A stretch of DNA of 38,218 nt from an uncultured Porphyromonadaceae bacterium (GCA_947176295.1 CAMWQB010000010.1:1-38218), one strand, 5' to 3'. Positions 23,043-32,588 are shown, counted from the stretch's first letter. Numbers and translations: made by a program. The notes: generated by a model not told the origin, from the letters alone.

Positions 23043-24281
23043 ATGAACCTGACTGACCGCTTTTTACAATACGTGAGTTTCGACACGCAGAGCGATGAAG
23101 AAACGAATATGACGCCCTCGACCCCCGGGCAGATGGAGTTTGCGCGCTATCTTCGCGACGAGCTCGAGCGCATGGGGCTCGAAGAAATAAGCCTCGACGA
23201 GAACGGCTATCTGATGGCTACCCTCCCGGCCAACGTGGCCGCGTCGGAGGCGGCCGAGATTCCTACGGTGGGCTTCATAGCACACCTGGACACGTCGCCC
23301 GATATGTCGGGGCGCCACGTGTCGCCGCGCATAGTCCAGAAATATGACGGCGGCGACATCGTGCTGAACCGCGAAGGGGGCATCGTGCTCTCGCCTTCGG
23401 AATTTCCCGAGCTGCTCCACTATGTGGGGCAGGACCTCATCGTAACGGACGGCACGACGCTTCTGGGCGCTGACGACAAGGCCGGCATCGCCGAAATAGT
23501 CTCGGCCGTGGATTACCTTATGTCGCACCCCGAAATCCGCCACGGAAAAATCCGTATAGCCTTCAACCCTGACGAGGAGATAGGCCTTGGCGCTCACAAA
23601 TTCGACGTCGAGCGATTCGGGGCTGATTTCGCCTACACGATGGATGGCGGCGAGATAGGCGAAATCGAGTATGAGAACTTCAATGCCGCCGTGGCTAAGG
23701 TGAGCTTCGCGGGGCGAAATGTCCATCCCGGCTACGCCAAGCACAAGATGGTGAACTCGATGCGCATCGCCAATCAGTTCATAATAATGCTTCCCCGCTG
23801 GGAGACGCCCGAGCATACCGAGGGCTACGAAGGATTCTACCACCTCACGGCCATGGAAGGGACAGTGGAGAAGACGGTGCTGACCTATATTATCCGCGAC
23901 CATGACCGCGACCGCTTCGAGCGCCGCAAGAAGGAACTCGAGCACCTTGCTCGCAAAATCAACCATGAGTTCCCCGATTGCTGCACGCTCGAAATCAAGG
24001 ACCAGTACTTCAACATGCGCGAAAAAATCGAGCCTGTGAAGTATATCATCGACATAGCCGAGGAGGCCATGAAGGACGCCGGCGTAACCCCCGTGATTGT
24101 GCCCATCCGCGGCGGCACGGACGGTGCGCAGCTGTCGTTCAAGGGCCTGCCGTGCCCCAATCTGTTTGCAGGCGGGCTTAACTTCCACGGCCGCTATGAG
24201 TTTGTGCCCATTCCTTCGATGGAGGCTGCGAAGTCCACGATAGTGGAGATAGCACGCATCGTGGGCACTCGCAAGCGCTGA
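23043..24281 (+). CDS. pepT: Peptidase T (tripeptidase)
   Basis: Zinc aminotripeptidase of family M20B acting in the cytoplasm. Ligand and catalytic motifs are visible: [11 protein letters not shown] (His81, Asp83), [12 protein letters not shown] (Asp144), [11 protein letters not shown] (general base Glu178, ligand Glu179), TMDGGEIGE (Asp201) and the C-terminal [11 protein letters not shown] (zinc His). The dimerisation lid region [20 protein letters not shown] is present. Length is 412 aa, normal for PepT. It is followed after 3 nt by miaA. Confidence 0.96.
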   Translation: MNLTDRFLQYVSFDTQSDEETNMTPSTPGQMEFARYLRDELERMGLEEISLDENGYLMATLPANVAASEAAEIPTVGFIAHLDTSPDMSGRHVSPRIVQKYDGGDIVLNREGGIVLSPSEFPELLHYVGQDLIVTDGTTLLGADDKAGIAEIVSAVDYLMSHPEIRHGKIRIAFNPDEEIGLGAHKFDVERFGADFAYTMDGGEIGEIEYENFNAAVAKVSFAGRNVHPGYAKHKMVNSMRIANQFIIMLPRWETPEHTEGYEGFYHLTAMEGTVEKTVLTYIIRDHDRDRFERRKKELEHLARKINHEFPDCCTLEIKDQYFNMREKIEPVKYIIDIAEEAMKDAGVTPVIVPIRGGTDGAQLSFKGLPCPNLFAGGLNFHGRYEFVPIPSMEAAKSTIVEIARIVGTRKR

Positions 24282-24284
24282 GCC

Positions 24285-25250
24285 ATGGCCGTGTCTGCGG
24301 GACAAGATGGCTCGTCATCCCGGAGTTGCCGCCATGTGCTTGTGGTTATCACAGGCCCGACGGCGTCGGGAAAGACGGCCTTGGCCATAGAAGTGGCCGG
24401 GCGCCTTGGCTGCGACATCCTTTCGGCCGATTCGCGGCAGCTTTTCCGCGACTTACCCATAGGCACGGCCGCCCCTACGGAAGAGGAGCGGGCGGCCGTG
24501 CCCCATCATTTCATCGCCACGCTCGGGCTGGCGGACTACTACAGTGCCGCCCGCTATGAGGAGGATGCCCTTGGGCTTCTCGATGAGCTGTGGTCGCGCC
24601 CCGGTGCCGGGCCTTTCGAGGTGGTGTGCGGCGGGTCGATGATGTATTTGGATGCGCTGGTGAGGGGGATAGACGATATGCCCACAATCACGGACGCCAC
24701 GCGGAGCTATGTGCGCTCGCTCCATGAGCAGCATGGGATGGAGGGGCTGCTGGCACAGCTTGAGCTCCTGGATCCGCAATATGCCGGCGAGGTGGACCGG
24801 GCGAATACGCGCAGGGTGATGCACGCGCTGGAAATATGCTTGCAGTCGGGGCGGCCCTATTCCGAATTCCGCACGGGAGGCAGGAAGGACAGGCCTTTCA
24901 CGGTGCTGAAATTTGCGCTCGAGCTGCCTCGCGAGGAGCTCTTTGCGCGGATAGGAGCCAGGGTGAGGGCTATGGTCGAGGCCGGGCTTGTGGAGGAGGC
25001 GCGCCGAGCGTTCGGGATTGCGGGGGAGGATGCCAATTCGCTCAACACCGTGGGCTACCGCGAGCTGCACGACTATTTTTCGGGCGAGAAGAGCCTCGAA
25101 GAGGTGGTCGAGAAGATAGCGAGGAACACGAGGGTGTATGCCAAGAAGCAGCTCACGTGGCTTCGCCGCGACCCATCGGTGGTGTGGCTCGAGAGAGAGG
25201 GGGCGGCGGATGCTATTGTGGAGATGGCGCTGAGGGCTGCGCATGAATGA
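24285..25250 (+). CDS. miaA: tRNA dimethylallyltransferase
   Basis: Adds dimethylallyl to A37 of tRNAs reading UNN codons. The P-loop is ITGPTASGKTALAIEV (residues 22-37), followed by ADSRQLFRDLPIGTAAPTEE, VPHHFIATL, VCGGSMMYLDALVRGID, NTRRVMHALEI, and NTVGYRELHDYFSG near the C-terminus. Length is 321 aa. The first 15 residues are a poorly conserved serine-rich stretch. It starts 3 nt after pepT, so the two are likely co-transcribed. Confidence 0.96.
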   Translation: MAVSAGQDGSSSRSCRHVLVVITGPTASGKTALAIEVAGRLGCDILSADSRQLFRDLPIGTAAPTEEERAAVPHHFIATLGLADYYSAARYEEDALGLLDELWSRPGAGPFEVVCGGSMMYLDALVRGIDDMPTITDATRSYVRSLHEQHGMEGLLAQLELLDPQYAGEVDRANTRRVMHALEICLQSGRPYSEFRTGGRKDRPFTVLKFALELPREELFARIGARVRAMVEAGLVEEARRAFGIAGEDANSLNTVGYRELHDYFSGEKSLEEVVEKIARNTRVYAKKQLTWLRRDPSVVWLEREGAADAIVEMALRAAHE

Positions 25251-25310
25251 GTGCCAAGCAGAAGCGGACTTGCGAGAATGAACAGTATTTTTTGAAATGA
25301 GGAGATTTAT

Positions 25311-28091
25311 ATGGCGGCAGATTTTCTATCAGCACTGAAGAGAAAGCGATTCGGCCTTTCGCGCGAGGAGGGCCGGGCCGGTGTGTTCTTCTTCCAGATA
25401 GTTTTCGACGAGGGGGGCCTTGCGCGAGTGCGCACGGTGGATGCCTCCGGGCAGCTGACGCGCCCGGAGGGAAGGGTATCGAATCCGGCCGTGGCCGGAG
25501 CTCTGGATGTGTTCCGCAGCCCCGACCGGGAGTTGCAGGGCTGGGGCCGCGACCACACGGAGCTCGTTCTTGCCGACTGTCCTCAGCTGAGCTTTATGCT
25601 CATGCAGTGCGATAACGTAGTGGACGAGCAGATGCGGACATTGTTGTATGATCCCGCGCTGGTGAGCCCGATTCTGAGGTTCGACAGCGCGGGGCCCGGT
25701 GAGCTGAAGCCGCGAGTAGTTGTGGAAGGTGACGACGGCGAGGCCCGCGATGCTGCTTTTCTGACGGATTCGCTCGTGCTCGTGGGGAGGGTGCTGTCGC
25801 CCTGCCGTCCGGTGGGCGAAAATTTCCGCTACATGCGCTCTCTATTAGAGCCCTTTGCAGCCGACCTTGCGGAGACGTATCTTTCGGTGGTGCTGTCGGC
25901 TCTGCGGAACATGAGGGTGGCCTACAGTGGGCGCGCGACGGTGGAGACGGCCGAGGCTGCCGAGGCTCCGCTGCCGGGGCTTATTTTCGAGAAGGTGGAT
26001 TTCGACAAGGCCTTGTTCTTGCGAGTGATGTCGGTGATTCCGGGGCTTTCGCCGGAGCTGTCGGCCGACTTTGACATAGACACGGTGGCGAGGATTACGG
26101 ACGACACCGTGTATCTGCGGCACGTTCGCCCTATGGACATGCACACGATGGTGCGCGATTTCGAGGCCCTGCTCGACGATGCTTTCCGCACGCAGAAGGA
26201 CCGCCGGGCTATCTATCGCGACGGTTCTCTCTTTGTGCTGCCTTACGCGCAGGCGTCGCAGTTTCTGATGAAGATGGTGCCGAGGCTTGTGCGGGAATAT
26301 ACGATTCTCGGGGCAGAGAAGCTGCGGGAGTTCAAGATTCAGGCTGCGCGTCCGAAGCTGAACGTGAGCCTCGGGGCGGGCATAGATTTTCTTGAGGGGG
26401 AGGCGACGGTGGACTTCGGCGAAGAGCGGCTGACGCTTGCCGAGCTTCTGAAGCAATACAGGCGCAACAAGTATATCGAGCTCAGCGATGGCTCACGTGC
26501 GTTGGTGGAGGATTCGTATATCAGGCGCCTGGAGCGTATTTTCCGGCCGGCGGAGGGCGACACAGCCGCCGTGGAGGTTTCGTTCTTCGACATTCCGGGT
26601 CTGGAGCATCTCTTGGGCGAGGGCGCCGACCTGCCAGCGTTCGAGCAATCGCGGAAGTTTTACAACGGCCTGCGCGCTCTGCCACAATTGCCCTACGAGG
26701 CTCCGGGGGTGCACGGGGAGCTGCGGCCGTATCAGCGCGAGGGGGCGAAGTGGATGGAATATCTGGGGGACAATGGCTTCGGGGCGTGTCTGGCCGACGA
26801 TATGGGCCTCGGCAAGACGATTCAGACTATCGCGCTGCTGACGAAGGTGTGCGTTCGCCCGGAGGCTACTACCGTGCTGATCGTGATGCCGCGGAGCCTG
26901 CTGTTCAACTGGGGGGAGGAGCTGCGCCGCTTTGCGCCTGAGCTGAGTGTAGCCGTCTATCACGGCCTGAACCGCGATTTCGACGAGGCCATGAAGGCTC
27001 AGGTGGTGCTGACGACTTATGCGATGGTGCGCAACGATGTGCGCCTCTTTATGGAACGCGAGTTTGAATACATCATTCTCGACGAATCGCAGAACATCAA
27101 GAACATCACGTCGCAGACGACAAGGGCTGTGCTTGCACTGAAGGGGCGCTCGCGCCTGGCGCTGTCGGGCACGCCTATGGAGAACAATCTGCTGGAGCTC
27201 TATTCGCTTTTCCGCTTCCTGAACCCGCGGATGTTCGGCTCGCCGGAGGAGTTCAATCAGCGCTACGCGGGGCCAATCCAACGCGAGGGCGACCCGGAGG
27301 CGATGGAGGCGCTGCGGCGTAGGATATTCCCGTTTATTCTCCGCAGGCTCAAGCGCGATGTGCTCGACGATTTGCCCGAGCGCGTGGACGAGACGCTCTA
27401 TGTGGAGATGGACCTCGAGCAGCGGCGCCTGTATGAACGGCGGCGGCAGTACTACCGCGAGCTTGTGGATGAGACTATCAGAAAGGAGGGCGTGCACCGC
27501 TCGCAGTTCGTGATGTTCCAGGCCATGAGCGAGCTGCGGCGCATAGCGTCGGTGCCGGAGAGCCTTTCGGACGGGCGCATCACTTCGCCCAAGCTGGAGT
27601 TGCTTGTGGAGCAGGTTGAGAAGTCGGTGGCGAACGGCCACAAGGTGGTGGTGTTCTTCAATTTCATTGCGGGTCTGGAGCTCGCGGGCGAGCAGCTGCG
27701 TGCGGCCGGAATCAAGACCGAGACGATGACGGGAGCTACGACGGGCCGCGAATCTGTGGTGCGCCGCTTCCAGACGAACCCTGACTGCCGTGTGCTTCTT
27801 ATGACGATGAAGGTGGGGGGCGTGGGGCTGAACCTCACGGCCGCCGACATCGTCTATGTCTTCGAGCCGTGGTGGAACAAGGCTGCCGAGGAGCAGGCCG
27901 TGAACCGTCTGCACCGCATAGGGCAGAAGTCGACGGTGTTTGCCTATTCGATGATTACGCACGGCACGATAGAGGAGAAAATAAGGCTCTTGCAGGAGCG
28001 GAAGACGGAGCTTTTCGACGGGCTGATTTCGTCCGATTCCACTATGTCGAAGGCTCTGAGCGAGGAGGATATCAACTTTATATTATCATGA
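25311..28091 (+). CDS. SNF2-family ATPase/helicase with SNF2-associated N-terminal domain
   Basis: A 926-aa protein. The C-terminal half is a complete SNF2 motor: the Q-like GELRPYQREGAKWMEYLG (from about 467), Walker A DDMGLGKTIQT (about 496), the DExx box ILDESQNIKN (about 589), LSGTPMENNLLELYSLFRFL, then the second RecA lobe with KVVVFFNFIAGLE, LLMTMKVGGVGLNLTAAD and NRLHRIGQ (about 865). The N-terminal 460 residues include LNVSLGAGIDFLEGEATVDF, the block typical of bacterial SNF2-associated domains. Such proteins translocate on double-stranded DNA; their cellular roles are mostly unknown. A Shine-Dalgarno-like AGGAG at 25299-25303 precedes the ATG. The 611-aa partner starts 7 nt downstream. 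Confidence 0.93.
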   Translation: MAADFLSALKRKRFGLSREEGRAGVFFFQIVFDEGGLARVRTVDASGQLTRPEGRVSNPAVAGALDVFRSPDRELQGWGRDHTELVLADCPQLSFMLMQCDNVVDEQMRTLLYDPALVSPILRFDSAGPGELKPRVVVEGDDGEARDAAFLTDSLVLVGRVLSPCRPVGENFRYMRSLLEPFAADLAETYLSVVLSALRNMRVAYSGRATVETAEAAEAPLPGLIFEKVDFDKALFLRVMSVIPGLSPELSADFDIDTVARITDDTVYLRHVRPMDMHTMVRDFEALLDDAFRTQKDRRAIYRDGSLFVLPYAQASQFLMKMVPRLVREYTILGAEKLREFKIQAARPKLNVSLGAGIDFLEGEATVDFGEERLTLAELLKQYRRNKYIELSDGSRALVEDSYIRRLERIFRPAEGDTAAVEVSFFDIPGLEHLLGEGADLPAFEQSRKFYNGLRALPQLPYEAPGVHGELRPYQREGAKWMEYLGDNGFGACLADDMGLGKTIQTIALLTKVCVRPEATTVLIVMPRSLLFNWGEELRRFAPELSVAVYHGLNRDFDEAMKAQVVLTTYAMVRNDVRLFMEREFEYIILDESQNIKNITSQTTRAVLALKGRSRLALSGTPMENNLLELYSLFRFLNPRMFGSPEEFNQRYAGPIQREGDPEAMEALRRRIFPFILRRLKRDVLDDLPERVDETLYVEMDLEQRRLYERRRQYYRELVDETIRKEGVHRSQFVMFQAMSELRRIASVPESLSDGRITSPKLELLVEQVEKSVANGHKVVVFFNFIAGLELAGEQLRAAGIKTETMTGATTGRESVVRRFQTNPDCRVLLMTMKVGGVGLNLTAADIVYVFEPWWNKAAEEQAVNRLHRIGQKSTVFAYSMITHGTIEEKIRLLQERKTELFDGLISSDSTMSKALSEEDINFILS

Positions 28092-28098
28092 CGGACCA

Positions 28099-29934
28099 AT
28101 GGCGGAAGTGCAGGCATATTTTGTACACAAGAAATATCTGACAGAGCTACGGCTGACGCCGGCGGCAGAGCTGGACCGCCTGGAGACGCGTCTGGCTTTC
28201 TACTCTCAGCCTCAGCTGGCCCGCTTCTTCGAGCCCATGGCCCGGGTGCGCGAGTTCATCAGGTGGAAGAATGAGTCGGCTTTGCCGCAGGAGGCACGGG
28301 AGTTTTCGCTGGCTCTTGACAGTGTGGAGCGCGGGGCGACGGACAATCGCGACCTTCTGCTCCATGCGCTGGCACAGCTCGTGGCCGCGGGTAACATGCT
28401 TATGATCCTGAATGCTACCCGCCGGCCTTTCATCCAGTCGTTCATGGCCTTTGCGCGTCTGGGCGTCTTTGCCGCGGGCGATGCTAAAGCAGAGTTTGGG
28501 GGGGGATTTCAGGCGCAGACGGGTCTTCTGGCCTTGGGGAGGCTTTCCGGCGGGGACACGCCTCCGGTGTTTGTTCTTCCCGACCCCGTGCGCCAGGCGC
28601 TTGGGATAAAGACGGGCGACGATGCGCCGTCGGCGGCGAGAGGGGTTGCAGATGCAGGCCGGGTGGAAACCCCTCTGCCGGGAGCGGCGAAGCCTCTTGC
28701 TGACCGCCTCGTGATGATGGCTCCGGCGGGGCTGCCTCGATCGTGGGCTCTCGGGCGCTTTATGGTGGAGCACAGCCGTCAGCTCGGAGCCTCGGAGGTG
28801 AAGAGATTCGCGTCGATGACTGCTCTGCCCTCGATTGCGGGGGTAGAAGGCTCGGGGGGATACAAGCCGGTGATGCCGGCAAAGGTATTCCTTACGGCCA
28901 CTGGCATTGCGCTCCGAGGCGAGAAACTGTGCAGGAAGGGTCGCGAGCCGTTTCCTCAGGTGCTTCGTTGCTTTATCGGCGCGTTCGACGACGAGGGCTC
29001 GTGTTTCGAGCTTGTATCGGAATGCGCGCGACACCTTTCGGGCTCTCTTTATTCCGTTTCGCGCACGGGCATCACGCGATTTTTCGGCCTTGTCCTGGGC
29101 AGGCTGCGCATGCTCGGGATGGATTCGTGGCATGAGGTGGACAATATTCTTGAGGCTGTGGAGCGGCAGGAGCCGGGGCTAAGGGTGGTGAGCGGCTCGG
29201 GCCCGTCGATGTTCAACACCCTTCGCACAAACCGCAATGACTTCTACGGGCGTTCGCGCCTGGACGAGCGCACTGACGTGCGTCGGCCCTATATGGGTGC
29301 TCTTCTGACGGCTCTGGCTCTATTGGGCATCGTGGATCTTGCCCTTGGGCCGGAGCCTGCGCCGGGCAAGCGATTTTCGCAGTATGATTCGGTGCGGGAG
29401 GTGAGGCTGACGCCTCTCGGGGCTTACGCATTGGGGCTCTCCGACAAGGCGCCGGAGGGGATGGCGGATTATGAAATTCCGTCGTGCCGGCTCGATGAGG
29501 AGTATCCGTTTATCTATGTTCCTGAGGATTTGGCGGCTCTCTACGAGCCGTATCTCCGGAAGGTGGGCAAGCCTATAGGCTCTACGCGCTATGCTGTGTC
29601 GGCCGAGACTTTTATGGAGGGTATTACCACGCGGAGCTCGCTTGAGGAGCGAATAGAGCAGTTTCGCGCTTTCGTGGGATATGAGCTTCCGGATGTGTGG
29701 AATGCGCTCATAGACAGGATTAAACGCAGAGCCTACAGTATTCATGGCGGCATCACGACTTATTATTCTCTGAAAATTGATCGAGACAATGACGAGCTGA
29801 TTGATTTTGTGGCACACAACGAGCTGATAAACGAGGTGTGTGTGCGGGGCGAGGGCGGCTTGCTCTTTATCCCGGCTCCGCAGTTGGAGGCTGTTCTTGC
29901 ACAGTTCACTCTTGCCGGTTTCCTGCCGCGGTGA
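28099..29934 (+). CDS. Partner of SNF2 ATPase with winged-helix and XPB-N-like C-terminal region
   Basis: A 611-aa cytoplasmic protein starting 7 nt after the SNF2 gene. Residues 1-130 are helical. Residues 170-210 are low complexity (DDAPSAARGVADAGRVETPL). Residues 395-450 look like a winged helix (YMGALLTALALLGIVDLALG, then VREVRLTPLGAYAL). Residues 465-611 follow the pattern I recall for the Helicase_C_3/XPB N-terminal module: a YxVSxETFMEGI segment, helices, then YYSLKIDRDNDELIDFVAHN and LLFIPAPQLEAVLAQFTLAG. That assignment is from memory and needs profile confirmation. The tight linkage suggests it is the DNA-binding or regulatory subunit of the ATPase. Confidence 0.72.
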   Translation: MAEVQAYFVHKKYLTELRLTPAAELDRLETRLAFYSQPQLARFFEPMARVREFIRWKNESALPQEAREFSLALDSVERGATDNRDLLLHALAQLVAAGNMLMILNATRRPFIQSFMAFARLGVFAAGDAKAEFGGGFQAQTGLLALGRLSGGDTPPVFVLPDPVRQALGIKTGDDAPSAARGVADAGRVETPLPGAAKPLADRLVMMAPAGLPRSWALGRFMVEHSRQLGASEVKRFASMTALPSIAGVEGSGGYKPVMPAKVFLTATGIALRGEKLCRKGREPFPQVLRCFIGAFDDEGSCFELVSECARHLSGSLYSVSRTGITRFFGLVLGRLRMLGMDSWHEVDNILEAVERQEPGLRVVSGSGPSMFNTLRTNRNDFYGRSRLDERTDVRRPYMGALLTALALLGIVDLALGPEPAPGKRFSQYDSVREVRLTPLGAYALGLSDKAPEGMADYEIPSCRLDEEYPFIYVPEDLAALYEPYLRKVGKPIGSTRYAVSAETFMEGITTRSSLEERIEQFRAFVGYELPDVWNALIDRIKRRAYSIHGGITTYYSLKIDRDNDELIDFVAHNELINEVCVRGEGGLLFIPAPQLEAVLAQFTLAGFLPR

Positions 29935-29955
29935 AGAATAGGAGGGTGGGGGATT

Positions 29956-29985
29956 TTGCCGTTTCCGATTATATTGGTATCTTTG
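29956..29985 (+). promoter_or_regulatory. Promoter of prmA
   Basis: TTG at 29956-29958, a 19-nt spacer and TATCTTTG at 29978-29985, leaving a leader of about 42 nt before the prmA ATG at 30032. Confidence 0.75.
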
Positions 29986-30031
29986 CAGGTGGAATTTAAC
30001 TCACACAGCCACCAACACATTCTGAGATAAG

Positions 30032-30910
30032 ATGAACGATTACTACGAAGTGGACTTCAGGATAGAGCCTCCGATGCCGGATGCGTGCGATCTGCTGGCC
30101 GATGCCTTGGGCGATGCGGGATTCGAAACTTTCGAGCCTTCCGACGAGGGCGATGCCATGAAGGCTTTTGTGCCGGCGCCTCTCTTTGATGAGGATGCAA
30201 TCCGCGCGGCTATAGCTTCTCTGCCGCTCGAGGATGTGGAGGTGTCCTATTGCTTCGAATTCGTCGAGGGCCGGGACTGGAACGCCGAGTGGGAAAAGAA
30301 TTATTTCCGTCCTATAGTGATAGGCTCAAGGGTGGTGGTGCACAGCAGTTTTCACACGGATGTCCCTGCGGCTGAATACGATATAGTCATAGACCCGAAG
30401 ATGGCTTTCGGCACCGGACACCATGCCACTACTACGCTTATGGCCCTCGGCATCCTCGCGCAGCCTATGGAGGGCGCTTCGGTTGTGGATATGGGCACGG
30501 GCACAGGCATCCTTGCCATTCTCGCGGCAATGCGCGGGGCGGCTAAGGTCGTGGCGGTGGAAATCGACGGCTTTGCTTACGAAAATACTCTTGAGAACCT
30601 GGAGTTGAACGGTGTGGCTCCGCGAGTGGAAGCTGTCCATGGCGATGCTTCGGCTCTGGGTGCTCTTGCGGAGGGCTCGCAGGATGTGTTCCTGGCCAAT
30701 ATCAACCGCAATATTGTCGTGGCCGATATGCCTGCCTATGCCCGCACTCTCAAGCCGGGGGGCGTTATGCTCCTGAGCGGTTTCTATGTGGAAGATATTC
30801 CACATATCGACGCGGCTGCCGGGGCTTGTGGCCTTTGGCGCGTGAGCTATGAGGAGATGGATCGCTGGGCCTGCGTCAGGCTCGAGAAAAGAAGGATAAA
30901 GCACCTATGA
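30032..30910 (+). CDS. prmA: Ribosomal protein L11 methyltransferase
   Basis: PrmA trimethylates amino groups on ribosomal protein L11. The N-terminal substrate-recognition domain (1-100) ends with DWNAEWEKNYFRP, followed by the family motif DPKMAFGTGHHATT (residues 121-134). SAM motif I is VVDMGTGTGILAILA (151-165), with VEIDGFAYENTLENLELNG and the catalytic-region LANINRNIVVADM, then PGGVMLLSGFY. Length is 292 aa. Its TGA overlaps the ATG of the next gene by 4 nt. Confidence 0.95.
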   Translation: MNDYYEVDFRIEPPMPDACDLLADALGDAGFETFEPSDEGDAMKAFVPAPLFDEDAIRAAIASLPLEDVEVSYCFEFVEGRDWNAEWEKNYFRPIVIGSRVVVHSSFHTDVPAAEYDIVIDPKMAFGTGHHATTTLMALGILAQPMEGASVVDMGTGTGILAILAAMRGAAKVVAVEIDGFAYENTLENLELNGVAPRVEAVHGDASALGALAEGSQDVFLANINRNIVVADMPAYARTLKPGGVMLLSGFYVEDIPHIDAAAGACGLWRVSYEEMDRWACVRLEKRRIKHL

Positions 30911-31662
30911 TGAGACGACTGGTTTTCTTCATGATTATGGTTCTTGGTCTCTGTTCGGCCGCGACAGTCCGGGCCCAGGGTGTTGCCGTATTTTTCTATT
31001 ACCCCGACGAGCCTGCGGCCTCGGAGCCTGCGGCGTTGAAGACCACCTCGGCAAAGGATTCTCTTGCCCTCGGAGCTCCGGCTGCGGCAATGCATGCTGC
31101 CGGTGGAGCGACGGCCACGAATATAGTTGCGGACGCCAATGCGGCGCCTGCGCCGGCAAAGTCGATTAGCGAACTCGAAGCTGCATATATCATCGACAAT
31201 CACCCGAGGGGCCGTTTCCGCTGGGGTGCTGATGTGGGTGGCACTATCGACCTCACGGGACAGGATGCGTCGAGCTACGACATCTCTATTTCCTTCGGCT
31301 TCTCCAGGAAGTGGATAAATTTCCTCGGCTTCGGAGCCAAGGCTGCTTTTAGCGTGAGCAACTCCAACCGCGCTTTTCCGCTGTTCCTCAATTTCCGTAC
31401 CAACTTCAAGAACAGGCCGTCGATTGTTTTCTGGGACCTCAAGGGCGGCCTTGCCCTCAACTATCCGGGCGACAATCGCTCGCATGCGGGCGCGTACGCC
31501 TCGACAGGTGTTGGCTTCTACCTCGCGCGCAGCGCCACGTTCAGTTCCCACGTCCTTCTGGCTTATACATTCCGCCAGCAGGATGCCTCGTGGACGCCTG
31601 ACGGAGCGCCTGCGCTGAAGGATCTGCACATGGCTACACTGAAAATCGGTGTAATGTTCTGA
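30907..31662 (+). CDS. Predicted exported beta-barrel-type protein, unknown function
   Basis: A 251-aa protein with a signal peptide (residues 1-23, ending VRA) and an Ala-rich low-complexity stretch (about 37-85). From about 97 onward there are alternating amphipathic strands (RFRWGADVGGTIDLTG, SYDISISFGFSRKWINFLGF, AGAYASTGVGFYLA, SSHVLLAYTFRQQD), ending in LKIGVMF, whose C-terminal Phe fits an outer-membrane barrel. It is translationally coupled to prmA (ATGA), an odd pairing for a cytoplasmic methyltransferase. I cannot assign a family. Confidence 0.75.
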   Translation: MMRRLVFFMIMVLGLCSAATVRAQGVAVFFYYPDEPAASEPAALKTTSAKDSLALGAPAAAMHAAGGATATNIVADANAAPAPAKSISELEAAYIIDNHPRGRFRWGADVGGTIDLTGQDASSYDISISFGFSRKWINFLGFGAKAAFSVSNSNRAFPLFLNFRTNFKNRPSIVFWDLKGGLALNYPGDNRSHAGAYASTGVGFYLARSATFSSHVLLAYTFRQQDASWTPDGAPALKDLHMATLKIGVMF

Positions 31663-31701
31663 AAAACTTATTTATAATAAACCTTTTATATTTCGAGCAA
31701 G

Positions 31702-32490
31702 ATGAAAAAGACCCTTTTGGCCGGCGCGCTGGCCCTTGCCGTTCTTTCGGCAGGCGTGCCTGCAGCAATGGCAAAAATCAATGTGGCAAAAGCAGCTTCC
31801 GGCCTCGGCAAGGTTGCGCAGGCCGTAACTCTCACCGATGCGCAGATGGCTGCATATGCCAAGGAGTCGGTGGATTGGATGGATACGCACAACAAGGTGT
31901 CGGACCCCAACAGCGAATATACCAAGCGCCTCAACCGCCTTACGGTCGGCCTGACCGAAGCTGACGGGCTGCCTCTCAACTTCAAGGTATATGAGGTGAT
32001 CGACGTGAACGCTTTCGCTTGTCCCGACGGCAGCGTGCGCGTATTTTCCTCGCTGATGGACATCATGACGGACGACGAGCTCCTCGGCGTAATCGGTCAT
32101 GAAATCGGCCACGTGGCAAAGCACCACTCCAAGAAGGCCTTCAAGGAAGAGCTGATGGCCGACGCCCTCAAGGACGGCATGGCAGCAGCCGGAGGCGTGG
32201 CTGCACAGCTCTCCGCCTCGCAGCTCGCAACGCTGGGCCAGTCGCTGGCAGGCGCAAAATACTCGCAGAAGCAGGAAAATGAGGCCGACGACTTCGGCTA
32301 TGAATTCCTTAAGGAACACGGCAAGAATCCCTGGGGTATGGTCATGGCTTTTGAAAAGCTCGACAGCATGAGCGGCTCGTCGAAATCCAGCCTTATGGAC
32401 CGCATGTTCTCCTCCCATCCCCAGACGGTGGATCGCATCGCCCGCATGACCAAGCGTGCCAACAAAGACGGCATCGCCCGCCCGCAGTAA
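31702..32490 (+). CDS. Exported M48-family zinc metallopeptidase
   Basis: A 262-aa protein. The signal peptide is MKKTLLAGALALAVLSAG continuing to about residue 24, with no lipobox. HEIGH at residues 133-137 (VIGHEIGHVAKHHSKKAF) gives two zinc His residues and the catalytic Glu, and QENEADDFGYEF supplies the third ligand Glu at about 194. VNAFACPDGSVRVFSSLMD is the usual strand lining the active site. It resembles periplasmic M48 quality-control proteases such as LoiP and BepA. A TATATTTC near-match to the -7 box lies about 20 nt upstream. Confidence 0.92.
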   Translation: MKKTLLAGALALAVLSAGVPAAMAKINVAKAASGLGKVAQAVTLTDAQMAAYAKESVDWMDTHNKVSDPNSEYTKRLNRLTVGLTEADGLPLNFKVYEVIDVNAFACPDGSVRVFSSLMDIMTDDELLGVIGHEIGHVAKHHSKKAFKEELMADALKDGMAAAGGVAAQLSASQLATLGQSLAGAKYSQKQENEADDFGYEFLKEHGKNPWGMVMAFEKLDSMSGSSKSSLMDRMFSSHPQTVDRIARMTKRANKDGIARPQ

Positions 32491-32513
32491 CATTTTCTAC
32501 CCTCTCTCACGCG

Positions 32514-32588
32514 CAATGTGCCGAAGGAAAGTCTCCTAAAAGCGCTTGTACCCTCAAGCTTCTCCGGAGACACCCCTTCGGCACGTTG
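32514..32588. repeat. Long structured inverted repeat downstream of the M48 gene
   Basis: CAATGTGCCGAAGG (32514-32527) pairs with CCTTCGGCACGTTG (32575-32588) over 14 bp with one G-T. GTCTCC (32531-32536) pairs with GGAGAC (32566-32571), and GCTTG (32544-32548) with CAAGC (32555-32559). No T tract follows on either strand, so it is not a standard terminator. It marks the change from GC-rich core to the AT-rich restriction-modification block. Confidence 0.7.

Noticed and set aside
26493-27962. A 489-codon minus-strand frame opposite the SNF2 gene
   Set aside because: The plus strand carries every SNF2 motif in order. The opposite product is Arg/His/Leu-rich low complexity, typical of a shadow frame.
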